64,000 nt of DNA from Oscheius dolichura (Eukaryota > Nematoda > Chromadorea > Rhabditida > Rhabditidae). Under the pieces are notes generated by a model. That model ran no database searches. It saw only the letters and a list, made by a program, of their open reading frames with translations, and had not been told where the DNA came from. Made by a program: the position numbers and the translations under genes. Where the stretch lies: assembly GCA_932521035.1 (NCBI GenBank), contig OW051492.1, positions 6,882,001 through 6,946,000 of the forward strand, in the 5' to 3' direction. Shown here piece by piece: positions 11,368 through 23,190 of this stretch; position 1 is the stretch's first letter, and each line of letters opens with the position of its first letter.

Positions 11368-13525
11368 TCAGAGCTTAAAAGTAGCACTAGTCTGAGAACA
11401 GCCGTCGTAAATAAAGGTGGTATCAAGGGGGACATACTGATTCGTTGCCAACTTAATTACTTCTTGCGCAGTAATACCTAAATTCATAGTATAAAAGTTC
11501 ATATTACATCAACCTCCGATAAGACTTGAGACAACATGTGGCTCACTATTTGAAAATCTTAAAATTTCTTTAATACTATTCTCGGAGATCCTTTTCATAA
11601 CTTCTTCAAGATTTCCCTAAAACGAAAAAAACAATAATAAATAGAGTATAGCACCTCGTTCTCTTCAATTAACCATGTTAAACGTTGTTTTAACCCATCG
11701 AAATCAGAATTAAAAGGCATGTTTTTGCATTCTCCAGGAAATCTGAAAATCAAATGATACGATATGGATAAAAAAGAATAAGGTAGCCCAGCCAAATTTT
11801 TTATTGGTCACATGCAGTTTTGGCAGAAAGGGCTTAAACCTTAGTTTCTGCAAGCCGAACCGAAGACTGGCGAAAAGAAGAAGTAGCCAAACACTTGGAG
11901 TTGGATCAGCACCATCTTCAAGCAGCAAAATATCAGCAAGTAGGGGCTACAAAACAAATTGAAGAAATCAATTCAAAAATTCGTTACTTTCAACTCCTTA
12001 AATCTACATAAAGATGTTCCTCTTTGTAGACGAATATTCGATGCTTTCTTACAGAAATGAATGCATTCTTGTTCGCTTATAGAACCCGAAAAGCCTTAAA
12101 CCTTTTATCAACGGCCGTTTACTTTCTAACTTCGATGTTTTGCTTCCTCATTTATATAGCTAAATACTTCCATCGAGTCTTGGTAAGATTTTTCATGATA
12201 CAATTTTGCTAGTTTTGTATAACTGAAAATTCAGTCACGGACAATTCAACCGATAAAATTGTAACGGTTAATAAACGTTTCTTCTAGGTAAATAGCTAAT
12301 TTAATGCAAACCTCTGCGTATCACTTGCCATATCCGGAAGAGTTCCAGTTAAAGGAAGAACGCCGTGTTTATCCACAAATCGTCTCAACCCATAACAAAG
12401 CAACCAAAAAGGCTGTGTATTTTCTACATCAAAGCATTTTCTATCATTTAAAATTTCCATAACAACGCGTGGAATAGTGGTTGGCTGCACGCTTCGCGAG
12501 ACAGCAGCTTTAGCCTGATCAAAATTTTCCGAATCCTTGTCGTCAGGTCTACGAAGTTTCCAAAGACATTCAGTAAACCGTTTTCGATCAGCATATGTAG
12601 CAGGAAAATCATTCGGGCTTTTCAGATCCTAAAAAGAAAGAGGTGTTCATTTAACAGCGTCCATACATCTCTATAAATACTGAGAGCCTTAAAGTAAAGA
12701 AGAAGATATGGTGTATGTTTAAGCTCCTCGGCCGACATGGTTACAGTATCCGGCATATTTTCAATCAGTTGTTGAAGCGTAGAAAACGGCGTATCAAGTC
12801 TGCTAAATTCACAAATAAACGAAGCTAGCTAACCTGAGATCAGGTTTAGGATTTTCTTCGTGGTTATCATATATAAAATGCTCCTTTACAGATATGCGTA
12901 TCGTTCCCAACAATCCATATACTCTAAAAGGTATGCTGAACAAAAAGCAGTGGTCACCATTACCTCGTATAAACGAAAGGTATTTCACGGCTATAGAGAA
13001 GTTCGGCAATATCAGATATATAGTCTCCTTCGTGAATTGTGGTATTAGCTGCGACAACAACAGAAAACCCGCATAAAAAACGAATATGCTGCTCATCTCC
13101 GAGTTCTTTTTGAGAAATTACCCGATACTCGCATAAAACCGATGGATTCAAATCCTATAATAATTAATATTAGTCTTAAAAGAACATACTTTTAAATTCA
13201 CAGCAACGCGTTCAGCGCGGAATTTCCCTAAATCATCCAAAGTGAGAAAAAAGTTTTGTCCCAAATCCGGATTTTGCACTCGAGCATCATCGACTATACA
13301 AACTTTATGTACACCAGCTAGCACGAGGTTTTTTAATATCTCAGAAGCTGAAAGAAATCGGTATAAGTGCATCAAGCTAAAACTGGCGAAATTTAAAAAG
13401 TAATACAAAAATACGGAACAACCTAAAGCTGATGATCCTAGAACACAAACACTTGATGCCTCGATGCTGCTTTGCCCATGGTCTCCCCATAATCTTATTT
13501 GACGGTCATACCGAATTTCCTTCAT
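11368..13525 (-). CDS. NAE1: NAE1/APP-BP1, regulatory subunit of the NEDD8-activating enzyme
   Basis: Opens [30 protein letters not shown], then after an intron [20 protein letters not shown] and [20 protein letters not shown], the ThiF/Rossmann half typical of APP-BP1/ULA1. It ends [19 protein letters not shown] and [14 protein letters not shown] with TGA complement 11368-11370, matching the family C-terminus. The protein pairs with UBA3 to adenylate NEDD8 for cullin neddylation and itself lacks the catalytic cysteine. The ATG is 2 nt behind GGTTACAG and 122 nt downstream of the MMAB stop on the same strand, the spacing of a nematode operon partner. Confidence 0.93.
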
Positions 13526-13527
13526 AA

Positions 13528-13647
13528 CTGTAACCTTAAACTTTCACCTACGCTATTTATAAATCTTCAATAAAAGATAACATAAGCAATACATTCCAAT
13601 TCCAACAATGACATCCCGATAATTATGTTTACTCCAATTATTATATT
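13528..13647 (-). promoter_or_regulatory. intercistronic region MMAB-NAE1 with trans-splice acceptor
   Basis: On the minus strand the 122 nt between the MMAB stop and the NAE1 ATG is AT-rich and ends in a pyrimidine/A-rich run plus ACAG two bases before the ATG. No donor precedes it in a plausible exon. This is what an operon intercistronic region with SL trans-splicing looks like. Confidence 0.5.
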
Positions 13648-14618
13648 TCAAGACAACTTTTTTCTTTGCCAGCGTTGTGAAACAAATTCTTTTGGCCGCA
13701 TATAAGTTACTTCTTCTTGTTGGGTTTTCATGCAAGAATAGCGTCCAAGCACAAAAAGAAGATCACTTGTTCTAAAACCGTAATACAAACATAATGACAA
13801 CAGGAACCTATTTAGGAATTTTAAAGCTGTGGCGTCGACCTGTTCATCTCTAATGAGCGGGACAACAGTTCTCTCGGCTCTACGGCACACAGCGCGAGCG
13901 TACTGCATACTCGCCGAGGTTTTTCCTCCACCCTATACTAAAATAGTTAAATTTACTTATCATTCTTACTGAAAGAATAAATTGTCTGAGAGAAGGCAAC
14001 TGGTCGCCGAACTTATCAATCTCCGTATTAATCCATTCCAACATGTTCTCGTCGACTTTTGTTAACTCTGTGCATGCAACTATACTTTGAAAAAATGAGT
14101 ACAAACCTCGTTTTCTTCCCGAGGAATCAGGAGGTGTTGCAAAATGAGCCATAACATCTTGCAAACAACACTGAAGCCGCGTGAGCAATTCAACAACCTC
14201 CATAAGATTGTCATCTTTAGCATTTTCAGCACAGATACTACAGTATGGTTGTAATAAACAGGGGAGCGAACGAATATGCAATATTAATAGGACAAGACTA
14301 ACCCCAAAAAAGACGAAAGTTCGTCAGTTGTTCCTAGTGCTTGAAACGCATTGTTATCTTTCCACCTCTTTTCGTTGTTGAACAAGGATGATTTCCCGTT
14401 GTCGCCTTTTCCTCGACCTAAAAGTGTTATACGCTGTCCACAATTGATTAAGTAAAGCGTTACAGTTGCCACAAACAGATGAGATTACTTGGTGAACATC
14501 ATTTATAAAAGTAAAATTTAATTCTACCTGGTTTGAATCCTACAAACTGTGAAAAAGACAGATGGAAGGTCCTTTTCCAAACTACACAAGAATTGGTTAG
14601 CACCCGCAAGCATACCAT
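13648..14618 (-). CDS. MMAB: ATP:cob(I)alamin adenosyltransferase (MMAB, PduO type), mitochondrial
   Basis: Core motifs: GRGKGDNGKSSLFNNEKR, FQALGTTDELSSFLG, RLQCCLQDVMAHFATP, GDQLPSLRQFIL, GGGKTSASMQYARAVCRRAE and VVPLIRDEQVDATALKFLNR, then SDLLFVLGRYSCMK. This is the full PduO-type trimer fold that makes adenosylcobalamin for methylmalonyl-CoA mutase. I start at the ATG complement 14616-14618: a first exon rich in Arg/Lys/Ser and hydrophobics (MVCLRVLTNSCVVWKRTF) ends in phase 1 and splices at GTAGAA..TTTTAG onto the GRGKGD exon. This gives a good mitochondrial presequence. An in-frame ATG at 14472 inside that intron is the alternative. Confidence 0.92.
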
Positions 14619-14881
14619 TATCGAAGCCTGGTAATCAAGGATAGATACAATTACTTCGGAAAGAAATATTTAAAGTTAGCGAAACATTGCCAACTAAGAA
14701 TATAAGCTATATACATGTATTTACGAAATAAAATATGATGCATAATAATTTGAAAATCTATGCATAGAATGCTTCCCATGTATTATACAATAAATAATTA
14801 ATGAGGTAGTCGGAAAGAGCAGTGCATGAAAGAAACGCCGAAAATGGCCCTATCAAAAAGTACTATTTAATGATTGTTTTG

Positions 14882-17800
14882 TTAATTGAGGAAACTACGG
14901 CAGTCTCTCGAATTACAGAGACATTCGATTTTGTCGTCTTCAAGTGGGAATTTGTAGTCATATGTAATCTCATCTCCCTAAATATGTGATTGGTCTTGAT
15001 AATGTGTAAGTAACAACCTTATTTATTAGTGTTTTACTGTAGATAACAATCCTTTTGTCTCCATCAACAGTCACAACTCGTGCATAGCAATTGGGTGTAC
15101 AGCTGTGATTAATAAAGCGTGCAAAGTTTCCCATTTTTGTGGCATCAATGACCTGATATTAAGGTACAAATGCACTGCAGCAAACTTACAATATCTTCAT
15201 CAATTCTGAAAAGGTAACTGCTACCAATGCCGCGCCGTTCATAATTCTTTTCACGGACGTCGGCGACTACAGATCGAATCTTCTGTCCCACATATTCAAT
15301 GATCATATCGTCCGGTGCAATGATCTCCATCGCATAAAGTCCCCATCCGTGAATACGAGATCGGGCAAATTTTATCATCTTCTTTCGGAACTGAAGATTA
15401 CATAGGATAAGTGAAAATGTTGTAATGAACAAACCATGAGCTGATTAACTTTAAAGAATTCTGAGTTGGTGTCGCCAAGAGAGGCAGCTAAACGGCGTTG
15501 CATACTGCGACATTCCTTATTGGCGACAGTTTGATGCCGTACAATAATTTCATCCTAAAACGATTCTTAATGATTGAAAAAAAGTGGTTTACAGTTTCGC
15601 TGATTTTTGTGCAGTCCCACATTATGTCTGCTCTTCGAATATGTAATCGTTTTTCTTTCACCCCCATTTTTGTGTAACCTTGGGCACGAGCACATCCCTC
15701 AATAACAGGTACAAGCCCATCCAGTTCTTCGTCGTCGTAATAACAACGAATGCCATTCACCATCTTGGGATGTTCCTGAAGGAATGGTGTAAGAAATAAT
15801 AGGGCATACTAGTAGCTTAGGCATTCCTTCGACGTCTACATATCTAAAGGGGACAGGAATCTTCCAAGGGGGAGGTTCTTTGACAGCAGAGGGAATTCCG
15901 TAATCATCTAGAGATTTTGTAAAGTTATTTCGATCAGGTTGGAGTTCCTCCCACACAGCTTTCAGATACAACTGGTCCTCAGGGTCCGGAATAGTCTTTA
16001 AGTAAGAAATTACTAAAAAAATTTAAAAAAAAACATACCCCGAAGTTTGCTATTATTTGATCTTGGGACTTTGCATCTCTTTTAGAGAAAAGTTTCTTCG
16101 TCTTCGGTTTTAGGACTGATTTATGTGGCACATTTTTCCTAACATAGGGACGTTTCTTGGGAGCAGCCGAATCCGCCTTAACAACTTGTGCTTGCTTTGT
16201 TTCCTGTAATAGTTAGTTAGTAGAATCCAAATAGTGAAAACGATGGAAATAGCAAAGCTAAACAATGGAAGAGCATCAACAGGAATGAACTCAAAAATCA
16301 TGTTCACGCATTTCGAGAAAAGAACGATTTTTGGAAAAAGAATTCTATGACTAAGTAGCACTAATTTTTTAAATTAAAGACATACGATTGCATGGAACTT
16401 TTGTAGAATCTGTTGTACATTTGCTTGCACATTGTCGACAGTACTTTGTGGTGTAGGGGGCTGTAATCGCTGATTTTAGATACGATTAAAGTATGTAGAA
16501 TTAAAAAGAATGTAAATAATAGCTTGTTTTAAATGTGTAAACGCAAGGGTTCTAACCTCCTTATTGAGATCAGCATAACAATGTTCTGTGTAGTAAAAGT
16601 GATAATCCTCTCTTGTTAGACATTCTTGTGCGGGAGGAAGGTCTTTCTCCGAAATGGTTGCAAAGGGTATTCGGAATGGTCGAGGCTAAATGTAAGATGA
16701 GTCACGAAAAGGCTCAACGATTGTGAGAGACTATACACACCTCGGGATGTTCTCCAAGTAATGGTCCTGAATTTTTCGTTTTCTCAGGTTCTGTACTCTC
16801 TGTAGATATCTGTCGACTTCTAGAAGGAAGAGAAGATGGCCTTTGCACGAGAGGGGAATCAGAGTGTTCGTTTCGGTCGGAATCAGAATCAAGAACTCGC
16901 CTACGCTTGCGTTCCACAGATGCTTCACTATAAAGTCATTAGAAACGAATCATAAACAGTACATGCCTCTGGCTTGATGACATTGACGAAGAAGAAGAAG
17001 AAGATGAATCTGAATCAGTATCAGCAGCAGAATCTTCGTAGGGTGGTGAACTTGATGGAGATTCTGACAAATATCGTGTGGGACTTGCAGGTTTTTTGGG
17101 CACCTAAATTTGAACGGGTTGCTTTACTGTATCCATTCAAGCGTACCCGATATGAACTTAAACTGCTAGAGGATATCATAGCGGGTATTCCGATATTTAG
17201 CCTGGTCGGCGATGTTTGTAGTATCTTTTTGCTTTCTTCCATCTTTTTTCGAGCGGTTTCCTATAATAGCAGTCACAAAACTTTGTAATAAAGACTAACC
17301 AAATTATCTTTTCTTAAAGACTCCATTTCTTGCTCCTTCAGACCCCATGTTCCTTCCATACCAGCCATTTCATCAGCCATCACTTTCTTTTGTACGTCTG
17401 TCTTTACACATTTCATAACTTCTTCTTTCAATTTGAAAACTATTAATTGGGTTATATCCTGGGCGAAACGCTCCTAAATAGAAAGCGTAAGTAAACACTA
17501 CTCAAAATTACTGACTTTTGCAACTTCATCTTTTTCCTGGACGGTATTTTTCACAGTTTTTGAATATGGAATAAAGTCTTCAATTGGCCGACGGGAAGAG
17601 GATAAATGAATAGGCGGTTGTGGTACTAGTGGTTCGATGAGGCTAAAAATAATGTTTTACTTAGGCCTAGGTGTGTGACGTACTGCTCCGTATTTCCAGG
17701 GGCAGGCGGTCGAGGAGGCTTTTCTTTCGTAGTTCCAAATAAGTCAGCAATGCGTTCAGCAATGCCCAAAGAAGGATGTGAGGTCTCCATCGGCTTGGAG

Positions 17801-20800
17801 GTAAAAACCTTTCCTTCACTTGTAAAGTTCACCTGCATGTATGCCTAAATTATAAAAGAAAAATATAATGTTGTGTTTAAACAAACATTTGGTGGGAGTG
17901 CATGATTAGTAGAAAAAAAGCCAGGTGGCGGTATATTTGGATTAAAGTGTGGGAAATCCCCTGAAGCCTGAAAACTGCTTGTGGTAAGCTTTTGTAGAAC
18001 AAACTACATATTGAGAAGAGCAGCTGCTAATGGCAGGCATAAATGGGACAATTGGTGTAGCGGTGGCTGGTAGCGGTATTTTGCAAGTTTCCGTCTTCTG
18101 CGTCATTTCATCATGAGGCACTTTTTTAAAAATTTCGTGGGACTTCTAAAAACGCTATTATGGCAATAGGATAACCTACTCGTTTTTCTTTGTGCCCCCT
18201 GTTTTCCTTCCGTTTCTTTGATCTACGATTTATATCGGAATCGCTTGAAGAATAGCTCCATCTATGACCACCTTCTTCTCTCTTCTGTTTTGCTTTCCTA
18301 TAGAGAGAGAGAGGGAGAGAGATGACTGTATAACAAAGGCTTACTTTTCTCTTGACTCTTCCTCACTAATGGGTGAAACGTCTTGCAGACCGCTAGGTCG
18401 CTGCCCTTCTTTACGGGTGATCTTTTTCGTTTTTTTAATTTCCACATACTCTTCTTTCCCACTTTTCCATTTAGTAATGCGTTCCTTTTTCTCTTTTTTC
18501 ACGTATTCACCACTACGCAGAGAAGAGGAAGATTCACTAGATGAAGAATCTGTGTGTGAGTAACTTCTGAGGGGGATAAAAATGATGGCTGATATATATC
18601 TAACCTTTCACGTTTATGTTTTTTCTTATTGCTTGAAGTGACAGCTGCGTAGCGCTCGTCCGTATTGGAACTGCTAAGGCTACGAGATCGCCGCCTGTTT
18701 CTCGAGTAAGAGCTTGTTTTCCTTGGAGAAGACCGATCTCTATGCCGCAATTCAGATATCCTTCCAGAATGGCTATATTGAGATGTTCCTAATAATAATT
18801 TAATTAGACATTTTCATAGATTTATAAATTAATATTGAATAAATCTTACCTTTTCTACGAGAACTGTCGATTTCTTCGTAGGGAGGAGGCGCGCCTGGAA
18901 GAAATAATTATGAGTATATTAAGAATATCTCTAAAAAACGAAAAATGGAAAATATTACGGCTATAACTTCTGTTGTAACTTCTATAAGGGTAGCTTCTAT
19001 ATGAACCCCTTCTATAGTACGGTCGTTTATTTGTTTTGTATCCACCATTGTGCGAGTGATAATATCTTTCATCATGCCTTTCTCTCCGTGGTGAACGCGA
19101 GGTGCAACGTTTATAGTGAGTCGTGATTGTATCGTTAGAGTGTTTTGATTTGGTATCATGAACTAACAAAGAAAAAGTTTATGTTTCTAAAACTTCAGAT
19201 TTGAATGGCAAACCTCGTTTTTCCGATTTCTCTTCAATTGATTTTATTTGTTCTTTTTTTATGTCATTGCTGTCTACTGAAAAACGCGTCGAAAGTTTTT
19301 CTATTTTAACGTCTTTATTTTCAACCTCAGGTGGATTACTGAGAATTCCTAGATCAACTTTGTCAAGATCTGAAAACCTTACTTTTTAGCTAACGTTACT
19401 GATTTGTATTTGTAAATATTCAAATTAAATACGATTCGCATAGAATAGATTTACTATCAAATTTCGATAGCATATTACCTGGTGGTGAGCTGGGTATAGT
19501 GTTACCGAACCCGGACCATTGCGCCGGCCAACCCAGAGGAGCTGTTATTGAAGTTGACGCGTCTGGTGTTTTCGGGCGAATTATGGGTGTTGCTAACACT
19601 AATTCCGCATGATTAAAATAACATATTATTACAAACCAGGAACTTGTATAAGAGTTGGCGCAGGCAAGCTGGGCAATCCGTTTATTGGGGTTTCAAGACG
19701 TGGTATAAAATCAGCTCTGAAAAAATATCAGCTTGAAAATACCCAGGAGTGCTAACTTTATAGGGGAAGATGAACATGGTTCGATATCCATAATGTCTTC
19801 GAAGATGTCAGCTTTTTCTTGTGGTGAGTACGAAATCTCCATTTCCTGTGCCTCGCAATCTTCATCCTCGATGTACGATTTAGAGTTCTCTGTAATTAAA
19901 CATATGTATTTTAAGTGCGCCGCATTTCGAGAAAAAAAAAATTAATACATGATAATGAGCATTGTAAACTATTTTGGCAGTTCTTTCTGATAATTTAAAA
20001 AGTCTCTTGCTTACTTTCTTTCTCCATTATTTCTTGTCTACGAAATTCAAGCATATCACATGGTAACTGTGAAAGATGCGGCGTTTTTGGAAGTATGTCA
20101 CACGTCAACTCAAAATATCGCGAAGAGAGTTTAGTTACTGAAGATCATTAATAAAAGGGCAGGCTTGCTCTTACGATAAGGGTCTGTCAAACATCCTATA
20201 TTCATCCCCATGACTCTCTGATTATTCCATTCAATCACAAACTTCCTAGCATCTGTAAGTAAACCATAATATTAATTATTTGATTCCAACCTAATGCCGT
20301 ACTGAAAATTATAACACCCATTTGTAGATGTTTTTTAGTTTGTGAGTGGTGGTAAACCTGGACAAATTCTGGCTCAGCGACTTTTCTAAAACAAGCTATG
20401 AAAAAAAATGTTACACTTACTTAGCCATTCCTTCAAGAAAGTTCCTGTCAACATTATCATTGAGGTTGAATATGGACACCTCTCGCATCGGAGGAAGTCC
20501 TACCGAAAACTTGTCAATCTACAATCACAGCTTACAACTTTTTTTTTAAAAACTGGAATACCACAAATCTCGGAAGTGGAAGCTCCATGTTTTTGCAGTT
20601 CTTGTTAAGATATCTGCTCGTCCTTGGGTCAATAACACATCCTACGTCAAGCTGAAGCTTTTTCTTTACAGAAATTCATTTAAATATGTAACATACCTCA
20701 GGTTTCTTCGGGCACACGCCATCAAATCTATAGAGTGCATCACCTTTGTCGGTTCGGCCAACTATCTTATAGCCTGAAACTTATGGTATTATGCTACAAA

Positions 20801-20963
20801 AAAGTAACTTATCAGACAAAAGAAAAAAAAACTTGTATTTAGAAACAAAACAAACAAACTTACCGTTTTTATAAGCCATTTTAATATGGTTCGAGCTTGT
20901 TGAACCTTCCTGCTGATTTCGAGAAGACTTGCCCGACAGTCTAGTCCCCGAAGACGAAGCCAT
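14882..20963 (-). CDS. SETD1: SETD1/SET-2, catalytic subunit of COMPASS (H3K4 methyltransferase)
   Basis: About 6 kb with many short exons. The N-terminus [14 protein letters not shown] at 20963 leads into a SETD1-type RRM region ([20 protein letters not shown] at 20450-20530; [19 protein letters not shown] at about 20210-20250). The centre (16700-19700) is low-complexity Ser/Arg/Glu. The C-terminus has the N-SET block, [68 protein letters not shown] and [20 protein letters not shown], then a post-[11 protein letters not shown] and FLN-stop at complement 14882-14884. The NHSC and YDY motifs and post-SET cysteines are intact, so it should be active. It sits in WDR5/ASH2L/RBBP5 complexes at promoters. 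MMAB follows 263 nt downstream on the same strand. Confidence 0.93.
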
Positions 20964-21190
20964 GCGCTCTCTTTGTTTCACACGCCTGTAACGCCAAACA
21001 TGTACTTATTACAAATATCATAAAATTTAGAAAAATGAAAAGAATACTATAAAATAAAGTATTTAGGTGTCATCGTTTTGTTATTCATACCCATTGATAA
21101 ATTAAACAGTTGGTTCTTTTTACTAATTTTGCGGCAGCATAAAGCGATATAAGCAGAATTTTAGTTTTTGTGGAAGCGAAGCGTTAGAGA
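20964..21190. promoter_or_regulatory. divergent promoter region, SETD1 / unassigned + gene
   Basis: 227 nt AT-rich spacer between opposite start codons; no motif recognised beyond base composition. Confidence 0.35.
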
Positions 21191-21493
21191 ATGAATGAAG
21201 ATGTCCTTCGTGAGTTCGCAGCCAAAATATATATTGTAAGTGTTTGTAAGCTCAACAAAATGTACAATAAAGTTTACGAAAGGACGATGGCGCGAAAGAT
21301 TGCTGCATGCTTTTATTCAATTGGTTGGACCACCGCGTCAAGAGATCTGTTATTAGCATTCCGAGATGAGGTTATATATAATCAGAGAACTCTCTCTCTC
21401 ACAAGCGAACAATGCTTTTCTATCAGTCTGTGTGAGTCAATGGGCTACATGATGGCCTCACACGGTAATTCGACCCCGAAGAGGGCTCGGTGA
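21191..21493 (+). CDS. hypothetical protein, about 100 residues
   Basis: ATG 21191 opens a frame MNEDVLREFAAKIYI that runs uninterrupted to TGA 21491-21493, ending NSTPKRAR. A good donor (GTAAGTG) lies inside at 21236 but no acceptor keeps the frame, so I read it unspliced. The block ARKIAACFYSIGWTTASRDL with its amphipathic surroundings is loosely reminiscent of a TAF3/TAF8-type histone fold; this is a guess. Downstream, the next gene starts about 80 nt later on the same strand. Confidence 0.4.
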   Translation: MNEDVLREFAAKIYIVSVCKLNKMYNKVYERTMARKIAACFYSIGWTTASRDLLLAFRDEVIYNQRTLSLTSEQCFSISLCESMGYMMASHGNSTPKRAR

Positions 21494-21573
21494 AGACTGG
21501 TTATCTCCTGTTTAGTCAGCAATACTTCGAATTGCAACTAAAAATTGAATTATTACTTGTGTGCAAGAGAGGG

Positions 21574-22702
21574 ATGGATGTCACCTTAATTTTATTACTA
21601 CTACCGTTTTTAGAGTCGACCCAGTCAATTAAATGTGCCAAAGGTTACTTGCAATATCTAACATATGCTTTGAAATTATTTAGACAACACGAAAATCATC
21701 ACTTGCGACGATATTATGTTATACTTACATCAGCATCCTACCCCAATAATGGGCAGATCTCTGTGTGTCTGACTGTAAGACCTGTCGTTTGTGCAAATCC
21801 GACGGTCGAAAGCAGAAAAGCCGACGGCCAACGTTTATTCGACCGTCAACTTTTATATAATCCCAACTTTTAATCCCCGGAGACATACTTGTACAGAAAA
21901 TGAAACGCATCCTACCCCTGCAGGATTGTAAAGGAGTAGCTCTTCAAGCTATCTGTAAGAATGAAAAGGAAGAGCTTTGCTGTTGTGCGGAAAACTTATA
22001 CAATAAGCTGGAGACAAGATATATTTGAGCATTTTCCAAAATTAGCATAGGCATATAGAGTCGACCACAAGCACAACAGTATTTGTTAGTATGGTGGCCG
22101 GAATATGTGTTATTGCCTTGGTTACTATAGGTGTTTCGATCTTTTGTCTGGGCAAATATAAAAACAAAAAAACCCATGGAACTAAAGGATACACATCAAT
22201 CGAGTACGTTTTTGTAATGCGCATAATGCGCAAACAACTTTACATACCCAATCATAAAAATAAATGAAAGACACGAGAAATAGCCGAATTCGGAGACATT
22301 ATATAGTTTAGCATATATATTTAGCGCTATATAGCATTTCTAGAAAGCATCTTACTTTTTCTTTACAATCATTGGATTGCAGCTAATATCTTCTCTTGTT
22401 TATATAGGTCCAGCGTCTGAAACTACGGATTCGACACCGTCGCAAAGGAAAAGAGTAGCTTACACAGTCGCTGATATCCCACAGGATGCATCAATGATCG
22501 GCCATGACGATAATTCAGCAACACAAATTGAGCCTATAATGGAAGTTGATGAGAAGCAAAAACTCGTTGAGTAAGTTTTATGCTCCTCCGTTGACCGAAA
22601 GTTTTATGCACAGCTCTATTTAGCTCTCTTTCGAACCCTCAACCCCTTCCTATGGCCGTATGCGATCAACTACCCGGGCCCGCATACGGCCACTGGATTT
22701 GA
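21574..22702 (+). CDS. small single-pass membrane protein with Cys-rich ectodomain (unassigned)
   Basis: MDVTLILLLLPFLESTQSIK is a signal peptide. A Cys-rich exon after 21919 reads DCKGVALQAICKNEKEELCC plus CAENLYNK, resembling small Ly6/TGF-beta-receptor-like ectodomains that end CC..(D/N)..N. A membrane segment follows at about 22093-22155 (VAGICVIALVTIGVSIFCLG), then a basic KYKNKK stop-transfer and a polar tail (ASETTDSTPSQRKRVAYTVA, MEVDEKQKL). The donor GA^GTAAGT at 22571 spliced to the acceptor near 22621 ends the protein at TGA 22700-22702, but two other frames stay open through the last exon. The join between the Cys-rich and membrane exons lacks a clear GT donor. The gene model is tentative. 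Confidence 0.35.
21733..21918. repeat. dispersed repeat, family 2, copy B, flanked by a 12-nt direct repeat
   Basis: Starts GCATCCTACCCCAATAATGG, then CTGTAAGACCTGTC and CGGAGACATACTTGT, parallel to 9275-9420. GCATCCTACCCC recurs at 21907-21918, directly before a CTGCAG splice acceptor. It lies in an intron of the membrane-protein gene. Confidence 0.6.
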
Positions 22703-22973
22703 CGAGTTCCTTTCGACTCCACGATTTACAAAACTTATTACATATGGAGCGACAGATGTTATTACTATTATTGAGGAGTACATGCCCGCCCCCACTTCCA
22801 CAGAAATGCCGAAAGACGATGTGGGATTCTGTGCCCATGTCCTGACTGAACTTATAAATAATGGGCCGCAGCAATATCCTTTTGGACTGGACATATATAT
22901 TGAAGAGAATTTTGCAGATAGGAGAGTCTCGATTTGCAACCGAGCCGAGTCTTCTCACCATCCAAGTTCCTAA
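22624..22973 (+). other. unassigned open frame overlapping the end of the membrane-protein gene
   Basis: A frame different from the one I chose for the upstream exon stays open from about 22624 to TAA at 22971-22973. It has protein-like composition: GFDEFLSTPRFTKLITYGAT, DVGFCAHVLTELINNG and YPFGLDIYIEENFADRRVSI. Its first in-frame ATG is 22782. It could be the true last exon of the upstream gene with a donor I missed, or an exon of another gene. No family recognised. Confidence 0.3.
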
Positions 22974-23190
22974 AAAGTGGATCGCCGACGTCGAGCACAG
23001 GACAATCAGGCAGAAAAAGTAGACGCACGCAAAATTACGAAATAAGCTATTTCATTGCCTGCGAATTGCTTTGCTGCTTTTGATATTTTCCTTTCCATAC
23101 CTTCTCAAAACAGAAAACGAGCGTCAATTTCATTAGACAACAAAATAGGGTATTCAAACGGGAAAATCCGACAGACTGAAGAGTTTTCGA

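Noticed and set aside
14284..14472. MMAB starting at the ATG at 14472.
   Set aside because: The exon at 14518-14618 splices in phase onto the catalytic exon and gives a better mitochondrial presequence, so 14472 falls in the intron.
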